Shown here: positions 40,860 to 50,761 of the stretch, in pieces
Position numbering within the stretch: position 1 is the stretch's first letter
Layout of the letters: each line of letters begins with the position of its first letter
Assembly (NCBI GenBank): GCA_964436635.1
Contig: CAYTDM010000005.1
Coordinates: 1 to 64,000, forward strand
Length of the DNA: 64,000 nt
Origin: DASRQK01 sp964436635
Lineage (GTDB): Bacteria; Bacteroidota; Bacteroidia; Sphingobacteriales; Sphingobacteriaceae
Direction of reading: 5' to 3'
The notes under the pieces: generated by a model
What the model was told of the DNA's origin: nothing
Databases searched by the model: none
Seen by the model: the letters and a program-made list of their open reading frames with translations, nothing else
Position numbers and translations under genes: made by a program

Positions 40860-41297
40860 ATGAAAGCGGATCTTCCAATCAATCATGTGTTAGACATATC
40901 AGTCGCGGTTGTCATAGAAAACGACGATCTAACTCATCCAGAATGGCACGTTTATTTAATCAATGAAAAGCCAACCACTATTCAAAATGTACTCATTACC
41001 TCTAAAGGGTATGGTGAAAAGGATGGAGTGGAAGTTAAAACATCGGTTTTACGACATTTTATCGGGGATGTGGACTCCATGGATTATGCTCGGATAGAAG
41101 CGATCGATCCGCAGGTTTTCGGCTTAAATAACGAGTATTGGTTAAGCTTTTATGTGGATGGAACGATATACGACAAGAAATATATCTTCGTTCCTGATAG
41201 CATTGTAGCGGATCATTTAATTCATGTTCCGGTGCTAAATAAGAAAGGCATCGTTATTGGCGGTATGATAGAACACAAGGACACTAAGTCGAATTAA
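40860..41297 (+). CDS. Conserved hypothetical protein of 145 residues
   Basis: I do not recognise the family. The protein has no signal peptide or membrane segment. Its composition suggests a beta-rich soluble fold: VLDISVAVVIENDDLTHPEWHVYLIN, then NVLITSKGYGEKDGVEVKTSVLRHFIG, then NEYWLSFYVDGTIYDKKYIFVPD (quoted in pieces). Such a strand-rich layout near 140 residues would fit a small beta-sandwich. It lies 63 nt after topA and 44 nt before cmk on the same strand, so it may be co-expressed with them. Codon use and reading frame length make it a real gene. Confidence 0.75.
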   Translation: MKADLPINHVLDISVAVVIENDDLTHPEWHVYLINEKPTTIQNVLITSKGYGEKDGVEVKTSVLRHFIGDVDSMDYARIEAIDPQVFGLNNEYWLSFYVDGTIYDKKYIFVPDSIVADHLIHVPVLNKKGIVIGGMIEHKDTKSN

Positions 41298-41341
41298 TTT
41301 CCTATTTTTAAACCTTTAGCAAACGAATAGTTTCTACTTCC

Positions 41342-42031
41342 ATGACGAATAAAAATAGAATAATAGCGATAGATGGTTATTCTTCTTGTGGAAAAAGCAC
41401 ATTAGCAAAAGCCATTGCGAAGCGTTTAGGATATGTGTATGTGGATAGCGGTGCCATGTACCGTGCAGTCACTTTATATTTCCTCAGAAACGAGGTTGAT
41501 TTGCAGAATATTGAAATGGTCGAGCAAGCCTTGGATTCGATTCATATAGACATGCATTTTCAAGATGGGAAAGTGCAGGTGATATTGAATGATGAGGATG
41601 TTTCTGATGAAATCCGACAAATGCATGTTTCGGAATGGGTGAGTGAAGTCAGTACGATCAAACAGGTTCGGGAAGCGATGGTCGCCCAACAACAAGCTTT
41701 GGGGAGACGGAAAAATGTGGTGATGGATGGACGCGATATCGGCACTCAAGTATTCCCTCATGCCCATTTAAAATTATTTATGACTGCCGACCCATTGATT
41801 CGCGCTCAACGCAGGTTTGAGGAATTAAAAGCCAAAGGAGAGGAGTGTAGTTTGGAAGAAGTGATTGAGAATTTGGCACATCGAGACCACATCGATAGCA
41901 CCAGGAAAGAAAGTCCGTTGGTACAGGCAGCTGACGCTGTGTTATTAGATAATTCCTACCTTACAGAAGAAGAACAATTAACGATTGCTTTAGATTTATT
42001 AGAACAAAAAATTTCAAGTCATGCGAGTTAA
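41342..42031 (+). CDS. cmk: Cytidylate kinase
   Basis: 229 residues. The P-loop is AIDGYSSCGKSTLAKAIAKRLGY, followed by VDSGAMYRAVTLYFLRN, which binds CMP, and VMDGRDIGTQVFPHAHLKLFMTA. The RDHIDSTRKESPLVQAADAVLLD block near the C-terminus is family-typical. It phosphorylates CMP and dCMP. The next gene overlaps its end by 11 nt. Confidence 0.96.
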   Translation: MTNKNRIIAIDGYSSCGKSTLAKAIAKRLGYVYVDSGAMYRAVTLYFLRNEVDLQNIEMVEQALDSIHIDMHFQDGKVQVILNDEDVSDEIRQMHVSEWVSEVSTIKQVREAMVAQQQALGRRKNVVMDGRDIGTQVFPHAHLKLFMTADPLIRAQRRFEELKAKGEECSLEEVIENLAHRDHIDSTRKESPLVQAADAVLLDNSYLTEEEQLTIALDLLEQKISSHAS

Positions 42032-42749
42032 TCTGTTCATTCCATGCTTCATCGATCAGTTTTACCCCGAAACAGCATTAAATACGCTTAGGGTATTGAA
42101 GAAAGCAGGATGTACAGTTGAATACAATCCACAAGTCACTTGTTGTTCCCAACCCCTTTATAATGCAGGTTTTTGGAAGGAAGCCAAAGACTTAGGCGAA
42201 AAATTTTTAGAAAATTTTAATGCTGACATTCCTGTCGTCACGCCCTCAGCTTCTTGCATCTCCATGATTAAAGATGGGTATAATGATTTATTCAAGAACA
42301 CAGCCCAGCACAATGCCTGCAGGAGTTTACAATCTAATATTTTTGAACTCAGCGAATTTCTTGTAAATATATTAGGCGTGGATTATTTTGGTGCTGAGTT
42401 AGAGGTGAGAGCCATGTACCACGATTCTTGTTCAGCCTTAAGATCTTGTTCGATTAAAGATGAACCAAGACGCTTATTAAATAATGTAGCCGGGTTCGAA
42501 TTGGTAGAATCTCCTCATCACGATGTGTGCTGCGGATTTGGTGGAAACTTTGCTGTAAAGCACGCCGCGATATCCACTGCCATGGCTGCTGAGAAAGTGG
42601 AACAAGCCCTGCAGTTAAATGCAGAAGCCATCGTTTCAACCGATGCCTCTTGTTTAATGCATTTACAGAGTTATATAGACGCCCAAAAAATTCCTTTAAA
42701 AACCTACCACATTGCAGATGTGTTGGCCGCTGGGTGGCCAAATATTTAG
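42021..42749 (+). CDS. CCG-domain Fe-S protein of the LutA/YkgE type
   Basis: 242 residues with two cysteine-rich CCG domains. The first is VEYNPQVTCCSQPLYNAG, the second YHDSCSALR and HHDVCCGFGG; N-terminal Cys in IPCFIDQFYPE also fits. This is the LutA/YkgE subunit of the L-lactate oxidation complex (LutABC), which works with LutB and LutC. Those partners are not adjacent, so a lactate role is likely but not proven. It overlaps cmk by 11 nt, which suggests translational coupling. Confidence 0.88.
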   Translation: MRVNLFIPCFIDQFYPETALNTLRVLKKAGCTVEYNPQVTCCSQPLYNAGFWKEAKDLGEKFLENFNADIPVVTPSASCISMIKDGYNDLFKNTAQHNACRSLQSNIFELSEFLVNILGVDYFGAELEVRAMYHDSCSALRSCSIKDEPRRLLNNVAGFELVESPHHDVCCGFGGNFAVKHAAISTAMAAEKVEQALQLNAEAIVSTDASCLMHLQSYIDAQKIPLKTYHIADVLAAGWPNI

Positions 42750-42771
42750 TAACTTAAATTGGTTATTTTAT

Positions 42772-42779
42772 TATATTTG
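42772..42779 (+). promoter_or_regulatory. -7 box for the thiolase gene
   Basis: TATATTTG, 54 nt upstream of the ATG at 42834. No standard -33 element is seen. Confidence 0.45.
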
Positions 42780-42833
42780 TTGGAATCAGTTATATTTCAA
42801 CAAATTTTTTTAGAAAACTAATCAATTATCGAA

Positions 42834-44009
42834 ATGCAAGAAGTATATATCGTATCAGCAGTCCGTACGCCTATTGGGTCATTCGGAGGGTCCTTATCAA
42901 GTTTTTCTGCCACCCAATTAGGTGGGTTTGCGATTAAAGAAGCCGTAAAACGTGCAAATGTTCAACCAGATCAAATCGAGGAAGTTTACTTTGGTAATGT
43001 GTTGTCGGCGAATCTTGGTCAGGCTCCGGCTACTCAAGCTGCAAAGTTTGCAGGTTTGCCAGATGTGCCAGCGACAACTATAAATAAAGTTTGTGCATCG
43101 GGTACGAAAGCTATTATGCTGGCTGCGCAAAGCATTGCGTTAGGCCAACGCGACGTAGTGATTGCAGGTGGAATGGAAAGCATGAGCAATGTCCCATTTT
43201 ATTTAGATAAGGCCAGAACAGGTTATCGTTTAGGGCATGGCCAAATAACTGATGGCTTAATCAAGGACGGTTTATGGGATGTTTATCAGGATTATCACAT
43301 GGGTACTGCCGCGGAATTGTGTGCAAGTGAATGTGAAATTTCACGAGAGGATCAAGATGCGTTTGCTACGCAATCGTATAAGCGTTCCCAACAAGCCTTT
43401 GAAGCTGGAAAATTCAGAGATGAAATCGTGCCGATCGAAGTGGTAGGTAGAAAAGGAGACGTCAAGGTAGTCGATCAAGATGAGGAAATTTTTGCGGTAG
43501 ATTTTTCTAAAATCACCGGATTAAGACCAGTTTTTAAGAAAGACGGAACAGTTACCGCCGCCAATGCATCCACCTTAAATGACGGGGCTGCCGCTTTAGT
43601 ATTAATGAGTAAACAAAAGGTAGAAGAATTAGGAATCAAACCATTAGCAAAAATTATTGGTTATGGCGATGCGCAGCAAGCGCCAGAATGGTTTACCACC
43701 GCACCAGCTAAAGCGATTCCTCGTGCACTTGCACATGCAGGCGTATCTGCGGATCAAGTGGATTTCTATGAAATTAATGAAGCATTTTCCGTGGTATCCT
43801 TGGCAAATAATAAGTTGTTAGGCCTACAAGAAGAAAAAGTCAATGTACATGGTGGAGCCGTTTCATTAGGACATCCCCTTGGAGCATCGGGTGCACGGAT
43901 CGTCGTCACTTTATTATCAGTGCTTTCTCAAAACAATGGAAAAATTGGCGTAGCAGGTATTTGTAATGGGGGCGGAGGAGCCAGTGCTTTAGTGATAGAA
44001 AAATGCTAA
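42834..44009 (+). CDS. Acetyl-CoA C-acetyltransferase (thiolase)
   Basis: 391 residues, standard length. The acyl-accepting Cys is in NKVCASGTKAIM at position 87. The C-terminal motifs HGGAVSLGHPLGASGARI and AGICNGGGGASALVIE hold the active-site His and the second Cys. It either condenses or cleaves acetoacetyl-CoA. The 391-residue biosynthetic-type layout fits acetoacetyl-CoA thiolase better than the longer FadA type. No hbd or bdh genes are nearby, so the pathway is open. Confidence 0.94.
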   Translation: MQEVYIVSAVRTPIGSFGGSLSSFSATQLGGFAIKEAVKRANVQPDQIEEVYFGNVLSANLGQAPATQAAKFAGLPDVPATTINKVCASGTKAIMLAAQSIALGQRDVVIAGGMESMSNVPFYLDKARTGYRLGHGQITDGLIKDGLWDVYQDYHMGTAAELCASECEISREDQDAFATQSYKRSQQAFEAGKFRDEIVPIEVVGRKGDVKVVDQDEEIFAVDFSKITGLRPVFKKDGTVTAANASTLNDGAAALVLMSKQKVEELGIKPLAKIIGYGDAQQAPEWFTTAPAKAIPRALAHAGVSADQVDFYEINEAFSVVSLANNKLLGLQEEKVNVHGGAVSLGHPLGASGARIVVTLLSVLSQNNGKIGVAGICNGGGGASALVIEKC

Positions 44010-44066
44010 TTTTCTCAAAAACTTTTGTTTATTTGTAATCTTGTGTAAACCATTAATAGAAAACAT

Positions 44067-45659
44067 ATGAATAATAATCAGGATCATGAATTAATTGCCC
44101 ATTTGGATAGGCAAGGAGTCGATGACAAAATGGTGCTTGGTCACCCTGCTGGATTGCTTGTACTTTTCTTTACAGAGATGTGGGAGCGTTTCAGTTACTA
44201 TGGAATGCGAGCGCTATTAACCTTGTTTTTAGTAACCGAAATATCTAGAGGGGGATGGGAATGGTCTCGTGCTGAAGCCATGAACTTATATGGTTGGTAT
44301 ACAGGATTAGTCTATTTGACGCCAATCTTAGGCGGGATGATCGCCGATAAATTTACGGGTTACAAAAAAGCGATTATCATTGGTGCTTTGATGATGACCT
44401 TAGGTCACGCTTCTATGGCATTAGAAATGTTTAATAATAACTTTTTCTTCGTGGGTTTAGGCTTGATGATTTTGGGAAATGGTATGTTCAAACCAAACAT
44501 TTCAGCCATGGTCGGACAGCTTTATCCTGATAACAGTGCGAAAAAAGATGCGGGTTACACCATTTTCTATATGGGTATTAATGCAGGAGCATTCTTAGGA
44601 ATGTTATTGTGTGGATACATCGGAGAAAAAATTGGTTGGCATTATGGATTTGGCTTAGCGGGCGTATTTATGTTCTTTGGTATGTTGCAATTCTATTTTG
44701 CGCGCAAATACTTTGGAATTATTGGAGAAACTCCGGATGAAGTGAAGTCTTTTAAAGTCGCAAACGAATCAAAAAACAAAGACGAAGTGGAAGAGAATTT
44801 ATCACCGAAAGTGATTCGCGACCGCCTAATCGTAATCTGTGTATTGATTTTTTTCAGCATCTTTTTCTGGTTAGCATTCGAACAAGCAGGTGGATCCATG
44901 AATATTTTTGCTGCCGATTATACCCAACGTGTATTAGACGGTAATTCTGCAGTGATTTTTAAATGGGTGGACGCTGCTTTAACCTTATTCCCATTAGTGA
45001 TTGTGACTTGGGTATTATATGGTTTAGCTAAGAAATTATATGCAGCTTATCCAACGACCATTTTATTTACCATGGTCAGCTTTTTGATTATTTGGGTATT
45101 GGGTATCTGGAAAATTCAACGTGAGTTTACATCGGTTGAAACCGAAGTGGTAGCTTCTTGGTTCCAAATTTTAAATTCGTTCTTTATCATTACCCTTGCT
45201 ACTTTATTCAGTAAGATTTGGGAAAAGGTTTGGAACCCATCTGGTCCAGTTAAATTTGCGGTAGCTTTATTCCTATTAGGATTAGGTTTCGCGGTATTAG
45301 CGTATGGAAGTAGAGAAATTCCTCAAGGTGCGATGACTGCTTCTGTGAGCATGGTATGGTTAATTTTGGCTTACTTTTTCCACACGACTGGTGAGTTATG
45401 CTTGTCACCTGTAGGACTTTCTTATGTAAGTAAATTGTCGCCTAAAAAATTCATCGGTTTAATCTTTGGATTGTGGTTTGCATCTTCTGCGATCGCAAAC
45501 ATTGTTGGTGGGCAATTAGGGGGATTAATTGATAAAATCAGTGCTACTTATTCCATTGCCCACTTCTTCGCGATTTTCGCGGTGGTACCGGGAATTGCTG
45601 GTCTGATCTTATTGGTTTTGGCTCCAAAATTGAAAAAAATGATGCACGGCATCCAATAA
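44067..45659 (+). CDS. POT-family peptide MFS transporter
   Basis: 530 residues with about 12-14 transmembrane helices. The family signature is FFTEMWERFSYYGMRALLTLFL near the N-terminus, holding the E-x-x-E-R proton-coupling motif region. The second signature, GNGMFKPNISAMVGQLY, follows, with TTGELCLSPVGLSYVSKLSPKKF near the C-terminus. It imports di- and tripeptides with protons. With two secreted S9 peptidases in this window, a peptide-scavenging lifestyle is plausible (inference). Confidence 0.93.
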   Translation: MNNNQDHELIAHLDRQGVDDKMVLGHPAGLLVLFFTEMWERFSYYGMRALLTLFLVTEISRGGWEWSRAEAMNLYGWYTGLVYLTPILGGMIADKFTGYKKAIIIGALMMTLGHASMALEMFNNNFFFVGLGLMILGNGMFKPNISAMVGQLYPDNSAKKDAGYTIFYMGINAGAFLGMLLCGYIGEKIGWHYGFGLAGVFMFFGMLQFYFARKYFGIIGETPDEVKSFKVANESKNKDEVEENLSPKVIRDRLIVICVLIFFSIFFWLAFEQAGGSMNIFAADYTQRVLDGNSAVIFKWVDAALTLFPLVIVTWVLYGLAKKLYAAYPTTILFTMVSFLIIWVLGIWKIQREFTSVETEVVASWFQILNSFFIITLATLFSKIWEKVWNPSGPVKFAVALFLLGLGFAVLAYGSREIPQGAMTASVSMVWLILAYFFHTTGELCLSPVGLSYVSKLSPKKFIGLIFGLWFASSAIANIVGGQLGGLIDKISATYSIAHFFAIFAVVPGIAGLILLVLAPKLKKMMHGIQ

Positions 45660-45677
45660 TAATTTATCAAAGAGCAA

Positions 45678-46400
45678 GTGGCAGATAGTATCGTCATTAT
45701 TCCGACGTACAACGAGAGGGAAAATATTGAATCGATCATCCGGAAGGTTTTTAGCCTTTCGGATGATTTTCACATTTTAATCGTAGATGATGGTTCTCCA
45801 GATGGGACAGGGGATATTGTGAAATCTCTTATTCCAGTATTTACTGGGAGATTGTTTATCGAAGAACGAACCGGCAAACTTGGTTTAGGCACCGCATATA
45901 TTCATGGATTTAAATGGAGTTTAGCGCGGGATTATTCCTATATCATTGAAATGGATGCCGATTTTTCACACAATCCGGAGGATTTGCCTCGGCTTCGGAA
46001 GGCTTGTATAGAAGGAGCAGACGTGGCCGTTGGATCACGGTATATCAAAGGGGTGAACGTCGTGAATTGGCCCATGAGCAGGGTTTTAATGTCTTACTTT
46101 GCTTCTGCTTATGTACGGTGGATTACAGGAATGAACGTACAAGACACCACAGCAGGTTTCGTGTGTTACAAACGAGCTGTATTGTCTACCATTCGATTGG
46201 ATAAGATTCGATTTGTAGGCTACGCTTTTCAAATTGAAATGAAATTCACAGCGATCAAACATGGATTTAATTTGGTAGAAATACCTATTATTTTCACTGA
46301 TCGTACGGCTGGAACTTCGAAAATGAGCACTCGAATTTTTAGAGAGGCTTTTCTTGGAGTCATCCAAATGAAAGTCAATTCTTGGTTTAGAAAATATTAA
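45678..46400 (+). CDS. Polyprenol-phosphate mannosyltransferase (GT2, Dpm1-like)
   Basis: 240 residues starting at GTG, 18 nt after the transporter. The GT2 fold is clear: IIPTYNERENIESIIRKVF, ILIVDDGSPDGTGDIV with the DXD-like start, YIIEMDADFSHNPEDLPRL, GADVAVGSRYIKG and the acceptor region QDTTAGFVCYKRAVL. The arrangement matches dolichyl/polyprenol monophosphomannose synthases without the C-terminal membrane helices of some bacterial forms. It would build lipid-linked sugar donors. The exact sugar is not certain. Confidence 0.9.
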   Translation: MADSIVIIPTYNERENIESIIRKVFSLSDDFHILIVDDGSPDGTGDIVKSLIPVFTGRLFIEERTGKLGLGTAYIHGFKWSLARDYSYIIEMDADFSHNPEDLPRLRKACIEGADVAVGSRYIKGVNVVNWPMSRVLMSYFASAYVRWITGMNVQDTTAGFVCYKRAVLSTIRLDKIRFVGYAFQIEMKFTAIKHGFNLVEIPIIFTDRTAGTSKMSTRIFREAFLGVIQMKVNSWFRKY

Positions 46401-46410
46401 TTTAGAAAAC

Positions 46411-47445
46411 ATGAACGAGCATTTAGATCCAAGTGGGGAGCGATTAAGTCCAGGGGAACGTGAGATCGAACGCGTGTTACGTCCTCAAGCTTTCGAAGAT
46501 TTTACGGGCCAAGAAAAAGTTATTGAAAATTTAAGAGTATTTGTTCAGGCGGCTAAATTGCGTAAAGAAGCGTTGGATCATGTGTTATTGCATGGCCCTC
46601 CAGGATTAGGAAAAACCACTTTGTCTAACATCATAGCCAATGAAATGGGTGTGGGGATTAAGATCACCTCCGGCCCCGTTTTGGATAAACCTGGCGACTT
46701 AGCAGGATTACTGACCAACCTTGATGAAGGGGACATCTTGTTTATCGACGAGATACATCGATTAAGTCCTTTAGTGGAAGAGTATTTGTATTCTGCCATG
46801 GAGGATTTCCGCATTGATATCATGCTTGAGACAGGACCAAACGCGCGTTCAGTTCAAATTTCCTTAAATCCATTTACGCTGATTGGTGCTACTACGCGCT
46901 CAGGTTTATTAACTGCACCTTTGCGAGCTCGTTTTGGCATTAATTCTCGTCTACAATATTACGATTCCAAATTATTAACAACGATCGTGTTGCGTTCTGC
47001 AAGTATTTTAAATACACCGATCAAGGATGAAGCAGCCTATGAAATTGCGCGCAGGAGCCGGGGTACACCTCGTATAGCGAATGCATTATTAAGAAGGACC
47101 AGGGATTTTGCGCAGATTAAGGGAGATGGAAACATCACTTCAGAAATCGCGAAGTATGCCTTGCATGCATTAAATGTCGACGATGATGGCCTCGATGAAA
47201 TGGATAATCGAATCCTTTCTACCATTATTGATAAATTTAAGGGCGGACCTGTAGGCTTGAAAACTATTGCGACAGCAGTGGGAGAGGATGAAGGAACCAT
47301 TGAAGAAGTTTATGAACCCTTTTTAATTCAGGAAGGGTATATTATGCGGACTTCGAGAGGAAGAGAGTGTACGGAATTAGCGTATAAACATTTAGGAAGA
47401 TCCTACGCATCTCGACACCCGGATGGCCCATCGCTTTTTAGTTAA
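46411..47445 (+). CDS. ruvB: Holliday junction branch-migration helicase RuvB
   Basis: 344 residues. The AAA+ motifs are HGPPGLGKTTLSNIIANE (Walker A) and LFIDEIHRLSPLVEEYLYSAMEDF (Walker B plus the RuvB-specific stretch). LIGATTRSGLLTAPLRARFG holds sensor 1 and arginine finger. RRSRGTPRIANALLRRTRDFA is sensor 2 and the winged helix ends with TSRGRECTELAYKHLG. It drives branch migration with RuvA. It is 10 nt after the mannosyltransferase gene. Confidence 0.97.
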   Translation: MNEHLDPSGERLSPGEREIERVLRPQAFEDFTGQEKVIENLRVFVQAAKLRKEALDHVLLHGPPGLGKTTLSNIIANEMGVGIKITSGPVLDKPGDLAGLLTNLDEGDILFIDEIHRLSPLVEEYLYSAMEDFRIDIMLETGPNARSVQISLNPFTLIGATTRSGLLTAPLRARFGINSRLQYYDSKLLTTIVLRSASILNTPIKDEAAYEIARRSRGTPRIANALLRRTRDFAQIKGDGNITSEIAKYALHALNVDDDGLDEMDNRILSTIIDKFKGGPVGLKTIATAVGEDEGTIEEVYEPFLIQEGYIMRTSRGRECTELAYKHLGRSYASRHPDGPSLFS

Positions 47446-47474
47446 ACGCAGGGTCTAAATTAAAACTACTGATT

Positions 47475-48068
47475 TTACTGATTTCTATTCGTTTTTACTG
47501 GCTTTTTACTGGCTTTGTTTAATTTTTTCAAAGCTCTTTTACATCGGCTGTTTAAGGCTGGTGAGCCTCTATCCATAAGAATTTGGATTTGAATCAGTAA
47601 TTCTTCTTTCACCCAATCGTTATTTTTTGCGAAGCAAAGGGCTGCATCGACACAGTTGGCCAATACGGCGACAGGTGTTTTTGGATCGATCAGTAAGTCG
47701 AATAGGGCTTCTATAATGGCTTCTTGATCTGCTTTCTGTACGGCTAACTGCATTTCAGGAGTCGCTTTTTTGTCCAGCATTTCCATTAATACACGTGTAA
47801 AATGCCTCAGCGAGCTCAGGTTTTTTTGCTCCGCAAACCGCATTAAAAAGACATTAGAAATGGGAGATATCGCAGATGGATGGAGTAAGCACAGGGTTTC
47901 TAAAATCCAAGATGCACGAAAGGCTATTTGGGGGTCCGAATGAAAACAGGTTTCAAATAACTCGTTGATGGAATGGTATCCTTGAGCTACCTCCTCAGCC
48001 AATTCCACCACCCTAATTTTACCTAAGGTGGTGGAAAGTTGGTCTGCTAAGGATTGATTTAAAGTCAT
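47475..48068 (-). CDS. Helical-repeat protein, function unknown
   Basis: 197 residues, predicted all helical. It shows HEAT-like helical pairs (AFRASWILETLCLLHPSAISPISNVFLMRF in pieces, PVAVLANCVDAALCFAK). I recall short Bacteroidota proteins of this type labelled adenylosuccinate lyase in databases, but the catalytic SSxMPxKxN motif of that enzyme is missing, so that name would be wrong. The last residues (KKLNKASKKPVKTNRNQ) come from a small 11-bp direct repeat, TTTTTACTGGC, at about 47495-47516. It is convergent with ruvB. Confidence 0.7.
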   Translation of the reverse strand: MTLNQSLADQLSTTLGKIRVVELAEEVAQGYHSINELFETCFHSDPQIAFRASWILETLCLLHPSAISPISNVFLMRFAEQKNLSSLRHFTRVLMEMLDKKATPEMQLAVQKADQEAIIEALFDLLIDPKTPVAVLANCVDAALCFAKNNDWVKEELLIQIQILMDRGSPALNSRCKRALKKLNKASKKPVKTNRNQ

Positions 48069-48115
48069 TTAATGGTGTTATTTAGGAACCAATTAATGAA
48101 CGTACTTTTAATCAC

Positions 48116-50620
48116 TTATTTTTTCAATGGAATTTCTCTATTTATTTCCATGATGTCGACGTCCTTTTTAGAATCACCTAATAAGTGTTCTGCAAAGTAA
48201 TCGCCCATCATCCAGAAGAAGTATTCCGACATGTTACCAAATCCGTGACGTTGTCCTGGAAGTAGCATAAAGTCAAAACGTTTATTTGCTTTAATTAACG
48301 CTTCAGCCATGCGAATGGTGTTTGCAGGGTGGACATTGTTGTCTACATCCCCCGTGACTAATAATAAGTTACCTTTTAGGTTTTTAGCCAGTTCGGTATT
48401 GCGGTCGATGGCATAAGTGAATGTAGTATCACCTTTTGCATTCACCATTTCACGTACGCCATGATGGCGCTCACTCCACCAACGGTTGTAGATGTTGTTT
48501 TCGTGGTTTCCTGCACCAGATACCGCTACTTTAAAGAAGTCTGGATAGACTAATAAGGCTGCTGTAGACATAAATCCACCGCCTGAGTGTCCAGTAATAC
48601 CCACTCGGTTTATATCAATAAAGGAGTGACGATCTGCTAATTGTTCTGCCGCGGCTTTTTTGTCAGCTAATCCATAGTCTCTTAAATCACCATAACCGTA
48701 GTTGTGATACCATTTTGAACGCTCTGGGTGTCCACCACGGTTTCCAACGGTGACTACGATAAATCCTAATTGCGCTAAGCGATCGATGCGATCCATGCTT
48801 CTGCCAAATGCTTTGTTCACAGATTCTGTTTGAGGACCTGGATAAACATATTGAATAAGCGGGTAAACTTTCGTACTGTCAAAATCAAAAGGCTTATACA
48901 TGACGCCGTAAAGGTCTGTAACGCCATCGTCAGCTTTTACTTTGTATGGTTCCGGGAATTTATACCCAGCAGCAAAAAGTAATGAAAGATCTGATTTTTC
49001 TAAGTCTAAAATTTTCTGACCTGCTGCATTATATAACACGGATTCTGGAACAGTATTTACTCTCGAGTAATTGTTTACAAAGAAACGATTGCTTTCACTC
49101 ATCGAGATTTGATGATCGAAATTGCCTGGATTTAATACTTTTAATGCCGATCCATTAAATTGCACGCTGTAGTGGTGCTTGTAATAAGGGTCTTCATCCA
49201 CTTCTCTGCCGTTCGCTATAAAGTAGAGTGTGCGCGTTTTCTCGTCTACACCAGTGATTTGAGAACTGTAAAACTCACCTGCAGTAATTTGGTTTTTAAG
49301 ATTTCCTTCACCGTCGTATAAGTAATAGTGTCCCCAGCCATCGCGTTGTGACCAATGGATAAATTCTTTTCCATCTTGAATCAACCAAGGTCTTTGCACA
49401 TCTTGGTAGGTATTCATGCGTTCTTCAACTAAGACCTTTACTTCTTTGGTTTGAACGTTTAATTTCAAGATGTCGATGCGTTTTAAGTCGCGGCTGCTGC
49501 GAGCAAAAAACACTTCATTTTCATTTCCGTGCCAAATCGAAAAGCGTAAATCATCTGGTCTCAAATTCGATGGATTAGACTTGCTCCACATCGATAAGGT
49601 TTGATTTTTGAAAGCATGTACATTGATTTGCGTGCTTTTTAATGAGTTGAATTCAAACAAATGCAATTCTTGTTCAGTGCTGTCCGCTTCGCCTGGCATT
49701 AAATATTTATAAGTTTCCAAAGTTGGACGTTTGCTTCCCACGTTATGGATGACCCACATCGGAGAAATGTGGCGATTGTCTTTGCGCGAAACTAAAAAAT
49801 GTTTGCCCGACGGCGACCAAAGAACATTTGCTCTGCGACGCTGAGTCATAGCTTGTTTTACTTCATCGACGGTACCACCTGTAGTAAAGTTACTTACATC
49901 GCCGCCCCATGCATAATAGTGCTCGCCATCTTTGGTGATTTGATGTTCAACGATGGTAGAATCTTTGTCGTTTTTACGTGCTTTTTCATAGTTTTCACGA
50001 TCCATCCAATACAAATTAAAGCCTTTTGCAAAGATGATGACGGATGTGTCAGGCGAGAAGTTTGCCCATGGCAAATTATTTTTTGGCTTTAGGGTGTCGG
50101 AAAGCTCGACTACCTTTTTAGACCTTAAATCGTACTCTAAGTAAAATACTTTTTTCTTTAAGGTGTCTGATTTGTTTGTCAAACGTGCCCGTTCTTCTTG
50201 ATTTTTAACGGTGTCTTTCGTGCTGTTTACTTCAAAACGGAAACTTTGCTCATCATCATTAAAACGAATGTTACGAATATCGATGTTTTGAGAATCGAAT
50301 GGGTCTTTTACGATTCGGGTTAATTGCGCAGCAAAATCTGCATTATTGAATAAGGTTTCTTTTTTGCGAGTGGCAGGGTCTACAATGTACCAAAATTTTC
50401 CTTGAGGGGTCTCGTAGACGTACCAAAATCGATCCGAATTTTTCAGCCAATTTGGATTCACGCTGGTAGAAAAAATTAATTTTCTCAATTTTTCTGGTGA
50501 AAACCTGGATGCAAGCTGGTAATTTGCTTTCTGTACTTTCTCACTGGCTGGTGCTGATTGTGCGAAAGTAAGCACAGGGCTTAGGAAAGCCAACAAAAGT
50601 ATAACATATATTTTTTTCAT
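48116..50620 (-). CDS. Secreted S9 peptidase, dipeptidyl-peptidase IV-like
   Basis: 834 residues with a signal peptide (MKKIYVILLLAFLSPVLTFA, cut after FAQ). A long propeller domain (about 35-570) precedes the hydrolase domain. The nucleophile is Ser in GVTGHSGGGFMSTAALL, the acid in LLVTGDVDNNVHPANT, the His in LLPGQRHGFGN. An HP/YGP block (YPLIQYVYPGPQTE) precedes them. It differs from the other S9 peptidase at 8693 by the DPP4-type layout, and is likely a periplasmic exopeptidase of protein breakdown. Homologues in Bacteroidota often release dipeptides. Confidence 0.9.
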   Translation of the reverse strand: MKKIYVILLLAFLSPVLTFAQSAPASEKVQKANYQLASRFSPEKLRKLIFSTSVNPNWLKNSDRFWYVYETPQGKFWYIVDPATRKKETLFNNADFAAQLTRIVKDPFDSQNIDIRNIRFNDDEQSFRFEVNSTKDTVKNQEERARLTNKSDTLKKKVFYLEYDLRSKKVVELSDTLKPKNNLPWANFSPDTSVIIFAKGFNLYWMDRENYEKARKNDKDSTIVEHQITKDGEHYYAWGGDVSNFTTGGTVDEVKQAMTQRRRANVLWSPSGKHFLVSRKDNRHISPMWVIHNVGSKRPTLETYKYLMPGEADSTEQELHLFEFNSLKSTQINVHAFKNQTLSMWSKSNPSNLRPDDLRFSIWHGNENEVFFARSSRDLKRIDILKLNVQTKEVKVLVEERMNTYQDVQRPWLIQDGKEFIHWSQRDGWGHYYLYDGEGNLKNQITAGEFYSSQITGVDEKTRTLYFIANGREVDEDPYYKHHYSVQFNGSALKVLNPGNFDHQISMSESNRFFVNNYSRVNTVPESVLYNAAGQKILDLEKSDLSLLFAAGYKFPEPYKVKADDGVTDLYGVMYKPFDFDSTKVYPLIQYVYPGPQTESVNKAFGRSMDRIDRLAQLGFIVVTVGNRGGHPERSKWYHNYGYGDLRDYGLADKKAAAEQLADRHSFIDINRVGITGHSGGGFMSTAALLVYPDFFKVAVSGAGNHENNIYNRWWSERHHGVREMVNAKGDTTFTYAIDRNTELAKNLKGNLLLVTGDVDNNVHPANTIRMAEALIKANKRFDFMLLPGQRHGFGNMSEYFFWMMGDYFAEHLLGDSKKDVDIMEINREIPLKK

Positions 50621-50761
50621 TATTAATAAGATTGGTTGGTTACAAATTAATTGCTTTTTTTAATAAAAATGCATGAATTGCTGTAAATTTATAGTGATTA
50701 TTCCTAAGATAAAAAAATGAGGTTTTTTGTAACTTCATAAATTAATTTGCGTCAAAACTAT

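Noticed and set aside
47475..48068. Adenylosuccinate lyase
   Set aside because: The protein is far too short and lacks the lyase signature; only its helical character is supported.
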